Assembly (NCBI RefSeq): GCF_900637685.1
Contig: NZ_LR134388.1
Coordinates: forward strand, 3,251,001 to 3,315,000
DNA length: 64,000 nt
Direction: 5' to 3'
Source: Legionella sainthelensi
Lineage (GTDB): Bacteria; Pseudomonadota; Gammaproteobacteria; Legionellales; Legionellaceae
Both the position numbers and the translations under genes were made by a program. The notes under the pieces were generated by a model, which ran no database searches, was not told the DNA's origin, and was given only the letters and a program-made list of their open reading frames with translations. Positions 17,583 to 27,308 of this stretch are shown here, in pieces (position 1 is the stretch's first letter; every line of letters starts with the position of its first letter).

Positions 17583-18587
17583 TTATATCATTCCGTATTC
17601 TGCTTTTCTACTTCTAGCCAACGATTGTTTTAAATAAACCGCAGCTCCCAATATTCCTGGTTGTTCGGCAGTAATAATAAAGGTTGGAATTTGTGTATTA
17701 AATTCACTAAAACGCCCTTTTTCTTCAAATCGAACTCTAAAGTCACTATGATGAAGCAGCGAAATAAACCGTGGAACAATGCCACCTGCTATATAAACCC
17801 CGCCAAAAGCTGCAAATGTTAACGCTAAATCTCCAGCATAAGAACCCAAAATTGCCAAAAATTGCGCTACGGCAGCCTGTGCAATTGCACATTCATTTGC
17901 TAATGCCATAGCAATGATTTGAGCGGCGGGGATAAGATCATCCTGTTTTTGATTTAAAGCAGCTAAGGCTTGATATAAATTTTCCAAGCCATGACCAGAT
18001 AATAAGCGCTCGTAAGATATATGAGCATATCGTTTCTTTAAATAACGATAAATAAACCATTCTTGATCCGTTTTTGCACCCCAACTGACATGCCCCCCTT
18101 CACCAGCATGGGCAGAGTAACCTTGTTCGCTAGCTATTACATAAGCCACCCCTAATCCAGTGCCTGCTCCTACCACTACTTTGACACCCTCTCCGGCAGC
18201 ATGTCCTCTACCTACTTGAAAAACTTGCTTTCCCGATAAAATAGGTAAACTCATTGCTATAGCATTAAAATCATTTAAAACCCGAAGCTCATCTAAGTTC
18301 AGTTTTTGTTTTAATGCATTAATGGAAAACCGCCAAGGAGTATTAGTCATACAAATCATATCGTCAAATACTGGGCAAGCAATAGCAATAACTACCTGCT
18401 TTATCTCTTGTAACTTATATAGCTCTTGGTAGGTTGATAATACGGACTCTAGGTTGTTAAACTGAGCGCATGCATAAATTTCAACATTTTCTATAGTTAA
18501 GCTTTCTAAATGGACACAAGCAAAACGTGCAAAAGTCCCACCTATATCCGCAACAATGGCATATGATTGTAAAGACTTAAAACTCAT
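17583..18587 (-). CDS. glk: Glucokinase
   Basis: A 334-residue glucokinase that phosphorylates glucose with ATP in the cytoplasm. The phosphate-binding motif is VADIGGTFARFA near the N-terminus; a second is VVVGAGTGLGVAYV. The substrate-binding His-Glu segment is GEGGHVSWG, and GGVYIAGGIVPR lies near the C-terminus. The start overlaps the end of edd by 11 bp. It would feed glucose released by GamA into the pathway. Confidence 0.95.
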   Translation of the reverse strand: MSFKSLQSYAIVADIGGTFARFACVHLESLTIENVEIYACAQFNNLESVLSTYQELYKLQEIKQVVIAIACPVFDDMICMTNTPWRFSINALKQKLNLDELRVLNDFNAIAMSLPILSGKQVFQVGRGHAAGEGVKVVVGAGTGLGVAYVIASEQGYSAHAGEGGHVSWGAKTDQEWFIYRYLKKRYAHISYERLLSGHGLENLYQALAALNQKQDDLIPAAQIIAMALANECAIAQAAVAQFLAILGSYAGDLALTFAAFGGVYIAGGIVPRFISLLHHSDFRVRFEEKGRFSEFNTQIPTFIITAEQPGILGAAVYLKQSLARSRKAEYGMI

Positions 18588-20412
18588 AACAAGACTCTTT
18601 CCCTTGAAACAAACTACAAGCTCCCTGCTCAGCTCCTGAAAATTGTGATCTCAAACTAGCAAATAGTTCACGACCACTACCCTTATAAAGTCCCTCATGA
18701 TTGTGCGGGGCTTTTTTTCTGCGCTTGAGTTCATCTTCACTAATCAATAATTGCAATACACCTTCTTCGGCATCAATCAAAATGATATCCCCAGTTTCAA
18801 TCCGGGAAAGAACTTCATTATCGATTGCCTCAGGAGTGACATGAATTGCTGCAGGAACTTTACCTGATGCGCCTGACATACGTCCATCAGTCACTAATGC
18901 AACTTGATATCCTTTATCCATAAGTACCCCAAGCTTGGGAGTTAACTGATGCAACTCAGGCATACCACATGCCTTTGGCCCTTGGTACCGTACCACAACA
19001 ATACAATCTTGCTCTAATACTCCTTTTTCGAAAAGTTGATTAAACTCTTCTTGGCTCGCACAAACAACTGCTGGAGCTTTGATCTTAGTTTTATCAACAG
19101 CAAGACCTGAAGTTTTAATAATTGCCCGTCCTATATTTCCACTTAATACTTGTAAACCACCTTGGGTCTTAAAGGGCGTTTTTGCAGAAGTGATTATTTG
19201 TTCATCCATTGAGGTTGAAGGTCCGGCCACCCATACCAATTGTTCATTATCCAAAAAAGGCTGCTGGGTGTATCGGTGTAGGCCAAAACCCATAACTGTG
19301 TGAACATCTTCATGTAATAACTGAGCATCTAAAAGAGTATGAATAAAATAAGCCATACCTCCAGCCTGTTGAAAATGATTGATATCAGCATAACCATTGG
19401 GATAAATTTTAGCAATCAAAGGCGTCACAGCAGATAGCTCAGCAAAATCATCCCAATTCACTAAATAACCTGCCATAGAAGCAATCGCAACAAGATGCAT
19501 GGTGTGGTTTGTGGAACCACCGGAAGCCAACAAAGCGACAATGCCATTAACTATATTTTTTGCATCCATCATCTGGCCTATAGGCATGTAATGTTTGCCT
19601 AAATCAGTTAAAGACAAAACTTGTTGTGCGGCAAATTTAGTTAATTCATCCCGCAATAATGTACCTGGATTAATAAATGAGGAGCCTGGAAGTTGCAAGC
19701 CCATAACTTCTATAATTAATTGGTTAGAATTGGCAGTACCGTAGAAAGTACAAGTGCCTGGAGAATGATAAGAAGCTGTTTCAACTTCAAGTAAAGCACT
19801 CTTATCAACTTTTCCTTCCGCATATAACTGCCGAATACTTGCTTTTTTTTGATTTGATATTCCTGAAGGCATAGGGCCAGCTGGAATAAAAATAAAAGGT
19901 AAATGTCCAAAACTTAAAGCAGCCATTAATAAACCAGGAACAATTTTATCGCAGATTCCTAGCATTAAACCGCCATCAAACATATTATGGGATAAACCAA
20001 TTGATGCAGACATGGCAATAACGTCACGACTCAATAAACTCAACTCCATTCCGGGTTGGCCTTGAGTAATTCCATCGCACATTGCTGGCACACCTGCTGC
20101 AAATTGAGCTACCCCCCCAGCAGCAGAAACAGCCTCTTTAATTAGAGAGGAATAAGTAAGATAAGGCTGATGAGCAGAAAGCATATCATTATATGCAGAA
20201 ACAATAGCGATATTTGCCTTAGTCATACCCCGTAGGTGTGTCTTGTCCTGTTTCGGACAAGCGGCAAAACCATGTGCTAAATTTCCACAATGAAGCGAAC
20301 TACGTTGAGGTCCCTTAGTTCGTGCTTGCTCCATATCGTTTAAATAGGAAGCTCTACTACGCAAACTTCGTTCGCGAATACGCTCTGTAACTCCAGCTAC
20401 AACAGGATGCAT
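18577..20412 (-). CDS. edd: 6-phosphogluconate dehydratase
   Basis: A 611-residue IlvD/Edd family Fe-S dehydratase converting 6-phosphogluconate to 2-keto-3-deoxy-6-phosphogluconate. It starts MHPVVAGVTERIRERS, typical of Edd. Conserved segments include IAIVSAYNDMLSAHQPY, AGVPAMCDGITQGQPGMELS, ALLASGGSTNHTMHL and DGRMSGASGKVPAAIHV. Its length equals E. coli Edd closely. It lies 9 bp downstream of pgl. Confidence 0.96.
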   Translation of the reverse strand: MHPVVAGVTERIRERSLRSRASYLNDMEQARTKGPQRSSLHCGNLAHGFAACPKQDKTHLRGMTKANIAIVSAYNDMLSAHQPYLTYSSLIKEAVSAAGGVAQFAAGVPAMCDGITQGQPGMELSLLSRDVIAMSASIGLSHNMFDGGLMLGICDKIVPGLLMAALSFGHLPFIFIPAGPMPSGISNQKKASIRQLYAEGKVDKSALLEVETASYHSPGTCTFYGTANSNQLIIEVMGLQLPGSSFINPGTLLRDELTKFAAQQVLSLTDLGKHYMPIGQMMDAKNIVNGIVALLASGGSTNHTMHLVAIASMAGYLVNWDDFAELSAVTPLIAKIYPNGYADINHFQQAGGMAYFIHTLLDAQLLHEDVHTVMGFGLHRYTQQPFLDNEQLVWVAGPSTSMDEQIITSAKTPFKTQGGLQVLSGNIGRAIIKTSGLAVDKTKIKAPAVVCASQEEFNQLFEKGVLEQDCIVVVRYQGPKACGMPELHQLTPKLGVLMDKGYQVALVTDGRMSGASGKVPAAIHVTPEAIDNEVLSRIETGDIILIDAEEGVLQLLISEDELKRRKKAPHNHEGLYKGSGRELFASLRSQFSGAEQGACSLFQGKESCYEF

Positions 20413-20421
20413 TCTCTTTCC

Positions 20422-21099
20422 TTAAGGTGCATACATCACCTGAACATTGGCATCAAGATTATTTAAAAAAGCACTAACAGGCATAACCTTAGGATCATGC
20501 TGAGCCATTGCTTGATGAAGTACTGCCAGTTTTTTATGGCCGACTAAATGAAAAAAAATCACGCGACTATTTAATAATCTCCGTTTCGACAAACTCACTC
20601 GTTGATGTGACGCATTTTTAGGGGTAATTGGTAATACCGCAGCAGCATTATCATCTAATCCCAAAGCAAGTTCCTGTGCGCAAGGAAACAAAGAGGCTGT
20701 ATGTCCGTCTTCTCCCATACCTAAAACTACCGCATCAAAAGTCGGTAAAGAGGCAATCGTATTTGCTGTTTCTTCTATTGAATATCCTTCTTCATGATAC
20801 AAACTTACAAAACGGGCTGTCGCTGCTTCATGTTGCAACAAATAGTGTCGAACCAGGCGTTCATTTCTATCCGCGTTATCCGGTGGAACACAACGCTCAT
20901 CAGCTAAAGTTAGAGTAACCTTATTCCAGGGAAGATCAATCTTTGCTAAAGTTTTAAATAAATCAATGGGTGTTTTTCCTCCGGAAACCACCATATATGC
21001 ATGGCCGCGTTTGGCAATCGCATTACAAAGAATATGCTTTAGTCGTTCAGCCAAGTCTTCTGTTAATAAATGTGCCTCACTGAAACTATGTAACTGCAT
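20422..21099 (-). CDS. pgl: 6-phosphogluconolactonase
   Basis: A 225-residue NagB/SOL-type lactonase that hydrolyses 6-phosphogluconolactone. Motifs are YMVVSGGKTPIDLFKTL, LTLADERCVPPDNADRNE and VVLGMGEDGHTASLFP. The ATG at 21099 is preferred because GGGGTGA precedes it; it overlaps the zwf stop by 14 bp, suggesting coupling. An in-frame ATG ten codons upstream lacks a ribosome site. Confidence 0.93.
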   Translation of the reverse strand: MQLHSFSEAHLLTEDLAERLKHILCNAIAKRGHAYMVVSGGKTPIDLFKTLAKIDLPWNKVTLTLADERCVPPDNADRNERLVRHYLLQHEAATARFVSLYHEEGYSIEETANTIASLPTFDAVVLGMGEDGHTASLFPCAQELALGLDDNAAAVLPITPKNASHQRVSLSKRRLLNSRVIFFHLVGHKKLAVLHQAMAQHDPKVMPVSAFLNNLDANVQVMYAP

Positions 21100-22573
21100 T
21101 TTGTTCACCCCACACATGTGCTTTACCATTGTACAAACGAATTACTTCCAAAGGGCCCCACGTTCCTGAAGGATAAGTATAAAGTGGCATATCTTGTTTT
21201 TCCCAAGCTAGTTTAATATCGTCAATCCATTTCCAAGCTTGCTCTACTTCTTCACGGCTCACAAATAAGTATTGATTACCCAACATAACTTCGAGCAATA
21301 ATCGCTCATAAGCATCTGCAATTCTTTGAGAATTAGACAAATGGTTAAAATTTAAATTTAATTTGCTGTCGCGTAATTGCATGCAATCACTCAAACCTGG
21401 AATTTTATTCATCATGCGCAATTCCACTCCTTCATCAGGTTGCAACCGTATAATAAGCTGATTAGGAGATAAATTTTGTTTTAATTGTTTAAAAATATTA
21501 TAAGGTTGCGGCTTAAAGTAAATAACTACTTCACTTTGTTTTTTTGATAATCTTTTGCCTGTCAGTAAATAAAAAGGAACACCCGACCAGCGCCAGTTAT
21601 CAATATAAGCTTTAATTGCAACAAATGTCTCTGTAGAAGAGCCTCGATGTGCTCCTTCTTCATCCAAATAACCCAATACGTTCTGACCATTAATAACATT
21701 TCCCACATATTGGGCACGGATTGTATGTTCATGCACTTGAAGATCACTAATCGGACGTAATGATTTTAATACTTTAAGTTTTTCGCTTCGAATACACTCG
21801 GCTGACAAGCTCATGGGAGGCTCCATTGCCAAAAGAGATAGTATTTGTAATAAATGATTTTGCAACATGTCTCTTACTTGGCCTGATTTGTCATAATATG
21901 ACCAGCGCCCTTCTACCCCGACTTCTTCTGCAACAGTAATTTCTACTTTATCAATAGACTGATTATCCCAATTTGAAGAAAAAATAGCATTAGCAAAGCG
22001 AAGCACCAAAAGATTTAATACAGTTTCTTTACCCAAATAATGATCAATTCGATAGATTTGACTTTCAGTAAAGAAACGGGCAACTTCATTATTAATTGCG
22101 ATAGATGAAGGTAGATCATGACCAATTGGTTTTTCCAAAACAATTCGGGAAGGTTGTTTTGTTAAACCTATAGTTGAAAGCCCCTGGCATGCTTGCGCGT
22201 ACAAAGAAGGTGGAATCGCTAAATAAGAAATGGTGACTCGCTCTTCGGGCACAACAAGATCAATTAATCGCCCATAATCTTCGGGGTGTGTTAAATCAAG
22301 TTGGCAATAAACCATTTTTTCAACAAAACGTGACCAAATTTTTTCATCAAGATTTTTGTCCATAAAAATTTGCGTCTTTGTTTTTGCGAACTCAAGATAA
22401 GCAGTAAGCGTTAATGGTTCACGGGCGCAGCTAATGATGCGGGTATTTGCATGAAGTAAGTTTGAACACTCAAGCTGGTACAATGCAGGAATCAACTTGC
22501 GGCAAGAAAGGTCTCCCAAGGCACCAAACAGAATTAAATCACAAGGATAGGTTGCAGCGACTTCTTCGATCAT
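21086..22573 (-). CDS. zwf: Glucose-6-phosphate 1-dehydrogenase
   Basis: A 495-residue enzyme oxidising glucose 6-phosphate to the lactone with NADP+ or NAD+. The dinucleotide-binding segment is LILFGALGDLSCRKLIPALY, and the substrate/catalytic segment is RIDHYLGKE. It is the first gene of the operon, whose promoter should lie in the 270 bp upstream. Size is normal. Confidence 0.96.
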   Translation of the reverse strand: MIEEVAATYPCDLILFGALGDLSCRKLIPALYQLECSNLLHANTRIISCAREPLTLTAYLEFAKTKTQIFMDKNLDEKIWSRFVEKMVYCQLDLTHPEDYGRLIDLVVPEERVTISYLAIPPSLYAQACQGLSTIGLTKQPSRIVLEKPIGHDLPSSIAINNEVARFFTESQIYRIDHYLGKETVLNLLVLRFANAIFSSNWDNQSIDKVEITVAEEVGVEGRWSYYDKSGQVRDMLQNHLLQILSLLAMEPPMSLSAECIRSEKLKVLKSLRPISDLQVHEHTIRAQYVGNVINGQNVLGYLDEEGAHRGSSTETFVAIKAYIDNWRWSGVPFYLLTGKRLSKKQSEVVIYFKPQPYNIFKQLKQNLSPNQLIIRLQPDEGVELRMMNKIPGLSDCMQLRDSKLNLNFNHLSNSQRIADAYERLLLEVMLGNQYLFVSREEVEQAWKWIDDIKLAWEKQDMPLYTYPSGTWGPLEVIRLYNGKAHVWGEQNAVT

Positions 22574-22846
22574 GTTTTATCCTACAATCAATCATATTTT
22601 GAGGGTTAAATACTAAATTGAAAGATAGGACAGATCAACTTAAATCCCGATTATCTCTAAAAAAGCTTCTTCCTCTATTGCAACTGTTTAACACCCTGAA
22701 TATTCGAAACTATTATTGCAAAAATTGATTTTTATGCTATATGAAATATTAAGGTAATTACTTACTTCCGCCTGCTACCCCCGTAGTTTGGCGTAAAATG
22801 ATCCACGCGAATTTACCTAACCCCAAATTATTATTAGGAGAATCTG

Positions 22847-23086
22847 ATGCTTAATAAGAGATTTTCAGAAAGACTGAATAAAGAATTGGATAATATTGGT
22901 GTGCCAGAATCAAGCGCAGAGCGGATTGAGGTATTGTCAAAATTAGTGAAAATTCCTAAATTTAAAGCAGAAGCATTACTCAATGGAGCAACAAATCCTG
23001 ATGAAGAATTACTTAATGCCTTGGCACAAGAATTTGAGGTAAGCGCTGATTGGTTAGTAGGAAAAAGTGATGAGTCTTCTCATTAA
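22847..23086 (+). CDS. Small XRE-like helix-turn-helix protein
   Basis: A 79-residue helical protein resembling the N-terminal DNA-binding domain of lambda-repressor-like regulators. It begins RFSERLNKELDNIGVP, has a helix pair around KLVKIPKFKAEALLNGATNP and ends LAQEFEVSADWLVGKSDE, a common end of XRE domains. It is preceded by AGGAG and stands alone between zwf (divergent) and a coiled-coil gene (convergent). Target unknown; it may control the neighbouring operon, but nothing in the sequence proves that. Confidence 0.8.
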   Translation: MLNKRFSERLNKELDNIGVPESSAERIEVLSKLVKIPKFKAEALLNGATNPDEELLNALAQEFEVSADWLVGKSDESSH

Positions 23087-23153
23087 CCTAGCCAAAATTT
23101 GGGAGAAAGTGCTGAAATTAGCCTAAGTGTGTGTAGCAAGCTCTCAAAGAATT

Positions 23154-23184
23154 CCCCGTAAGATACGTAGCACTTTATACGGGG
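23154..23184. terminator. Hairpin after the HTH gene
   Basis: CCCCGTA (23154-23160) pairs with TACGGGG (23178-23184) over a 17-nt loop. It lies between two convergent genes. It has no T-tract on the plus strand, so it may be a structural repeat rather than a terminator. Confidence 0.4.
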
Positions 23185-23224
23185 ATCCGGCTCAAAAACT
23201 GTGTTATGGTTAAAAGCTAATTCC

Positions 23225-25165
23225 TTAAGGTTGATTCGATAGCTGATTTCCAGCATCCTGAATATTTAAAAGCTCACAGGTCTCATTGAGTTTACGAGCA
23301 ATTTCCTTCTCTTGATGTGAAGCAAAAAACTGCGGCCTATAAAGAGGTTTTTCTTGTCCTTTAATGGAATAACCAATTGCAATGATAAATTCTGCTAGGG
23401 CGCGAAAGAAATTTCCGAAGTGGGTTGCACTCTCATGATTGTTAGTCAACTGTCTCACTTCTGTTTCAGTAACATTAGTGATTATTGCTTTAGCGGAGTC
23501 AATTTTGAACTGTTCTCGATTAATTTTAGATGCCAAATATTTTAATTTAATTTCCTCTAATTCAGATTTTAAATGTATTGCCCAATCAGGACTGCTATTA
23601 GACGTTTTCAAGGTATCGATTGCACTGAGCAAATTGTTAAGCTGAATAACTTCAGGCGAATTACTCCTTTCAGTATATTCTTTCTTTAGATATTCATATT
23701 GATTTTTAATAGTTACAATGCGTTCAGAAATGTGCTTTGGTATCCCAGAATAAATATCTTCTTCCTTCCTCAAGGAGGCCCAAATTTCATCAAGATCTTT
23801 AAAATCACTATCATATATTTCGACCAAAGGATATTCTTTTCGTTCATTTTCTAATTGATTCAGTTGAGTTTCTAATGCAGCTTTACTATTTAAAAAAATT
23901 TTTACTCTGTATATTTGTTCCTCTAATGTCCGTGTAATTACACCAAGGTTACTTACAGCTTCGCTTGCCTTTGTTTCTATCTGTTCTTTTGTTAATTTTT
24001 CTCTTGATAATTCCTTAATGATAGAGTCAGAATTGAGCAACACTGCTTGGAAGCGATTTTCATCATTTTTCAAATAATAGTTCAGTGTTGGCTCTTCAGC
24101 ACATTTCTGAAGTAGATTCTTAAGCCTATTAAGTTGCATTTTTATAGAACTCACTGAGTACGATGCGTGATCAACTCTATTTTTTTCTGCAAGGTCTATA
24201 GCGGGGTTAAGTGTACTCACTAAAAATTCAATTAATCTTTCATTTATTTCCTTCAATGCTACTTGTGCATTTTTTGTAATGATAATTTGCTTCTGTAGTT
24301 GCTCAATAGAATAAGGAGTTTGAACCATAAATTCTTTCTCCCTTTCACCAATAACCTCTTCTACTTGTTGTAATAAAGAATTATATGGGCTCAAGAATAC
24401 TTGTTTATCGAGCTGATTCCTTACTAAGGCGATCTTTTCTTCGAATTCTTGACGAAGTGCCCTAATTGCATTGACTTGTAAAACATATTGCTCTGAGAAT
24501 TGAGCTAATTCAGAGGTAAGTTCAGTTAGGCTTTTTTTATGTTGATTGGGTTGATTTATATTATCGCCTGAGGAGGAATCTGTCGCTTTTGCAGCTGAAA
24601 AGCCCCCGTTTTTCTTTTCTCGTATTATTGCATAAGTATTAATAAGATCATTAAAATCATCCAACTCGATTTCTTGATTTGGCTCGCTTTTTTCTAGCCA
24701 GTTTTTAGCTTCTTCAAGACGTTTAATAAAAGAAATATCTTCATTGGCTTGCGCAGAAAAATAATTGATTGAATCCTCGATACTACCCCAAAATTTACTT
24801 AATAACGGATTTTCATCTGGCCTCTTATTATTTAATCCTTGAACCATGAGTTTTCCTTGTGCTTCGCTATGTGTTAGTTCCCTAAAATTTTTAATCATCA
24901 AATCGATTAGATCTAATTGAGCGCTTTTAGCTAGAATATGAGCGGTAGCAACCAACTGTTTTTGTATTGCCGCATTTTCCGTTCGTTCAGCCTCGCCAAT
25001 CATTGCTATGACTGACTCTAACAATTGCTCATCTCTTTCCGGCTTTATTTTTTGCTGGGAGTTATGAATTGTTTCACGTAGTTTTACTAAATAATGGTCT
25101 GTTCTATCTTCTATCTCTGCTTTGTCTTTCATAGTGAATACCCCTGAGAGAAAATCTGCAAACAT
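23225..25165 (-). CDS. Large coiled-coil hypothetical protein, effector candidate
   Basis: A 646-residue, highly charged, almost wholly helical protein that I do not recognise. Long Glu/Lys/Leu heptad-like stretches run from about residue 15 to 560. The last 80 residues contain a short hydrophobic stretch (about 598-610, FRALAEFIIAIGYSIKG) and a polar tail ending AGNQLSNQP. A start at 25165 has AAGG six bases upstream; ATG at 25132 (MKDKAEIEDR) is an alternative with GGGG upstream. Such proteins are common among Legionella Dot/Icm substrates, but secretion is only a guess. Confidence 0.75.
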   Translation of the reverse strand: MFADFLSGVFTMKDKAEIEDRTDHYLVKLRETIHNSQQKIKPERDEQLLESVIAMIGEAERTENAAIQKQLVATAHILAKSAQLDLIDLMIKNFRELTHSEAQGKLMVQGLNNKRPDENPLLSKFWGSIEDSINYFSAQANEDISFIKRLEEAKNWLEKSEPNQEIELDDFNDLINTYAIIREKKNGGFSAAKATDSSSGDNINQPNQHKKSLTELTSELAQFSEQYVLQVNAIRALRQEFEEKIALVRNQLDKQVFLSPYNSLLQQVEEVIGEREKEFMVQTPYSIEQLQKQIIITKNAQVALKEINERLIEFLVSTLNPAIDLAEKNRVDHASYSVSSIKMQLNRLKNLLQKCAEEPTLNYYLKNDENRFQAVLLNSDSIIKELSREKLTKEQIETKASEAVSNLGVITRTLEEQIYRVKIFLNSKAALETQLNQLENERKEYPLVEIYDSDFKDLDEIWASLRKEEDIYSGIPKHISERIVTIKNQYEYLKKEYTERSNSPEVIQLNNLLSAIDTLKTSNSSPDWAIHLKSELEEIKLKYLASKINREQFKIDSAKAIITNVTETEVRQLTNNHESATHFGNFFRALAEFIIAIGYSIKGQEKPLYRPQFFASHQEKEIARKLNETCELLNIQDAGNQLSNQP

Positions 25166-25511
25166 GTGAAACCTTCATGAGCGCGTTTCAGTAGTTTCAT
25201 AGAATTAACTTTGGAATCCAGGTGTAAAATACCAGGAATCAATGATTAAAATTTAAACATCTCTTATCTTGTAAATCAAATTGATTATATTAATATAGGA
25301 TATCAAATAATTTAATATCTTAATGATGCGAGGGAAGTTGCAGCTAATTTTAGTATCTCATTTTAATTAACATATAGGGTCCATTGACATTTAATCCTCG
25401 ATGGCGTCGAGAGAGCAAATGTCAACGGCCCCTAAAAACCAGCTCAACTTAAATAGTAAGAAATGAAACTTATCGAAATGGATTTGTTCAAATTATAGAT
25501 ATAGGATTTAT
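25166..25511. other. Intergenic region with a large palindrome
   Basis: 346 bp between the coiled-coil gene and rimK. Apart from the palindrome at 25376-25433 I see nothing but AT-rich DNA, some of which must hold the promoter of the coiled-coil gene. Confidence 0.5.
25376..25433. repeat. Nested palindrome (possible bidirectional terminator or repeat element)
   Basis: TTGACATTT (25384-25392) pairs with AAATGTCAA (25417-25425). Inside it CTCGA pairs with TCGAG around TGGCG. Outside, AGGGTCC and GGCCCCT extend the pairing with one or two mismatches. The whole folds as a hairpin of about 58 nt downstream of rimK. Confidence 0.55.
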
Positions 25512-26419
25512 TTAACCATGAAATCGATCGTTGGCACTAATTGGTCTGGCATGCTTCGCGATATACTCAATAATTTTTCCAGCAATATTAATCCCTGTAG
25601 CCTTCTCTACACCTTCAAGACCGGGTGATGAATTAATTTCCAAAACCAAAGGACCATGATTAGAGCGAATTAAATCAACACCTGCCACCTTTAATCCCAT
25701 AGTTTTTGCAGCTCTAATAGCAATAGTTCTTTCTTGTGGGGATAATTTCACTTTAATCGCGGTACCGCCCTGATGTACATTTGCCCGAAACTCACCCTCT
25801 TTTGCCTGTCGCTTTACAGCAGCAACAATCTTCTCGCCCACAACAAAACAACGAATATCTACTCCGCGCGACTCTTCAATAAATTCTTGTACTAAAATTT
25901 TGGCACGCATTTCTTTAAAAGCATTAATAATGCTCACTGCGGATTGATGGCTGTCCGCTAAAATTACACCTTTTCCTTGAGTACCCTCTAACAATTTGAT
26001 CACTAAAGGTGCGCCACCAACCATCCGAACCAAATCTTCGGTATCATCAGGAGACTGGGCAAAACTAGTGAGTGGCATAGGAATTCCTTTACGAGCCAAT
26101 AGCTGGAGTGAACGAAGTTTATCACGAGAACGAGAAATGGCAATTGACTCATTTAAAGTATACATACCCATAGTTTCCATATGGCGCAACACCGCCGTAC
26201 CATAATACGTATTTGATGCCCCAATTCTTGGAATTACTGCATCAAAATGGGGTAGAGGAGCCCCCCCCTGTAATGAACCTTTGGACAGGAAGCAGCAACA
26301 TTCATATAACAATATAACGGATTTATAAAACTTATCTCATGGCCAGCAGCTTCACCCTCAGCTTTAAGACGCTTATGAGAATACAAATGTGGGTTCGTAG
26401 CCAATATCGCAATTTTCAT
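25512..26419 (-). pseudogene. rimK: rimK-like ATP-grasp glutamate ligase, frameshifted
   Basis: Two overlapping frames together encode a full RimK-type ATP-grasp ligase, about 302 residues. In E. coli RimK adds glutamates to the C-terminus of ribosomal protein S6. The N-terminal frame (MKIAILATNPHLYSHKRL, from 26419) runs to KVHYRGG. The rest ([16 protein letters not shown] onward, with [13 protein letters not shown] and [13 protein letters not shown]) is in another frame. The break is at an 8-base G run on the minus strand (26261-26268); nine G restores [12 protein letters not shown]. Everything else is intact, so this may be a sequencing error or a phase-variable tract rather than decay. 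Confidence 0.88.
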
Positions 26420-26579
26420 GAAACATGCATTCCTTAACTATTTTCTTATTTTTGTTATTTTTAAAAGCTTTTAATGAGTCAAAAAGCTTGTTTATAAACG
26501 ATTCATATAAATAAAGCCTAGTCTAAAAAAACTAAAATCACATTCAGATTTAATAAAAAATTTGCATTAAAATTCTTAA

Positions 26580-27221
26580 TTAAGATACCAATAACAAATA
26601 ATCTTTTGCTAAAAGATCAGCATGATGCGGTGTAGTAAAAAATGCATTGAGCTCTCCTTGCGGATTAAACAACATCAATGCTCCGCTATGCTGCATATCA
26701 TAATTTTTAGAGTCATTATTCGCTTCAATTACTTTTGTATAAGCAATACCCATTTCTCGCGTCATCGATTTAATCGATTCCTCATCTCCTCGCGCCCCAT
26801 AAAAGTCAGGATGAAAAGAGGTGACATAATTGCCTAATTTTTGTTGCGTATCCCGTTCTGGATCAATAGATATCATGACTATCCTTGGTAAATTCTTAAC
26901 TCCTTTTTCATCAAGGATACGATACATTTTAGCTAATTCAGCCATAGTCGTTGGGCAAACATAGCCACAATTAGTGAACCCAAAAAAGATTAAAGTCCAT
27001 TTACCTTGTAAACTATTATTATCAAAAGTATTGTTATCAATTCCAGTCAGATTAAATTTATTGACTGGTCTTGGATGCTCAAGATAGGTTCCATTGAATT
27101 TGCTAATATCAATTTTCTTTTTAAAATGAATGTGCTGTCCTACAAATATTCCCGAAAATAGTCCTGCAAGAGCCAGCAAAATTACTACAGTAAAAGTAAT
27201 ACCCTTAGTTTTTAAACTCAT
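26580..27221 (-). CDS. SCO1/SenC-type copper chaperone for cytochrome oxidase
   Basis: A 213-residue membrane-anchored thioredoxin-fold protein that helps load the Cu(A) site of cytochrome c oxidase. It has one N-terminal membrane segment (about 10-30), the copper motif CGYVC in FTNCGYVCPTTMAEL and the conserved copper-ligand His in DMQHSGALMLF. The start at 27221 is preferred because AAAGGGGG lies just upstream; an upstream in-frame start would add 20 unlikely residues. It follows ctaB by about 90 bp in the same direction. Confidence 0.92.
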   Translation of the reverse strand: MSLKTKGITFTVVILLALAGLFSGIFVGQHIHFKKKIDISKFNGTYLEHPRPVNKFNLTGIDNNTFDNNSLQGKWTLIFFGFTNCGYVCPTTMAELAKMYRILDEKGVKNLPRIVMISIDPERDTQQKLGNYVTSFHPDFYGARGDEESIKSMTREMGIAYTKVIEANNDSKNYDMQHSGALMLFNPQGELNAFFTTPHHADLLAKDYLLLVS

Positions 27222-27308
27222 TTTTCCCCCTTTATAGGAACATAAATGAAATAAGTCGCCTAACAAAAATTCAACATCCAATAATGGAGCTTAGTTCATA
27301 CATATTTC

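Noticed and set aside
25512..26312. Treating the C-terminal rimK frame as a complete gene
   Set aside because: Its first residues are out-of-frame sequence; the true N-terminus is encoded upstream to 26419 in another frame.
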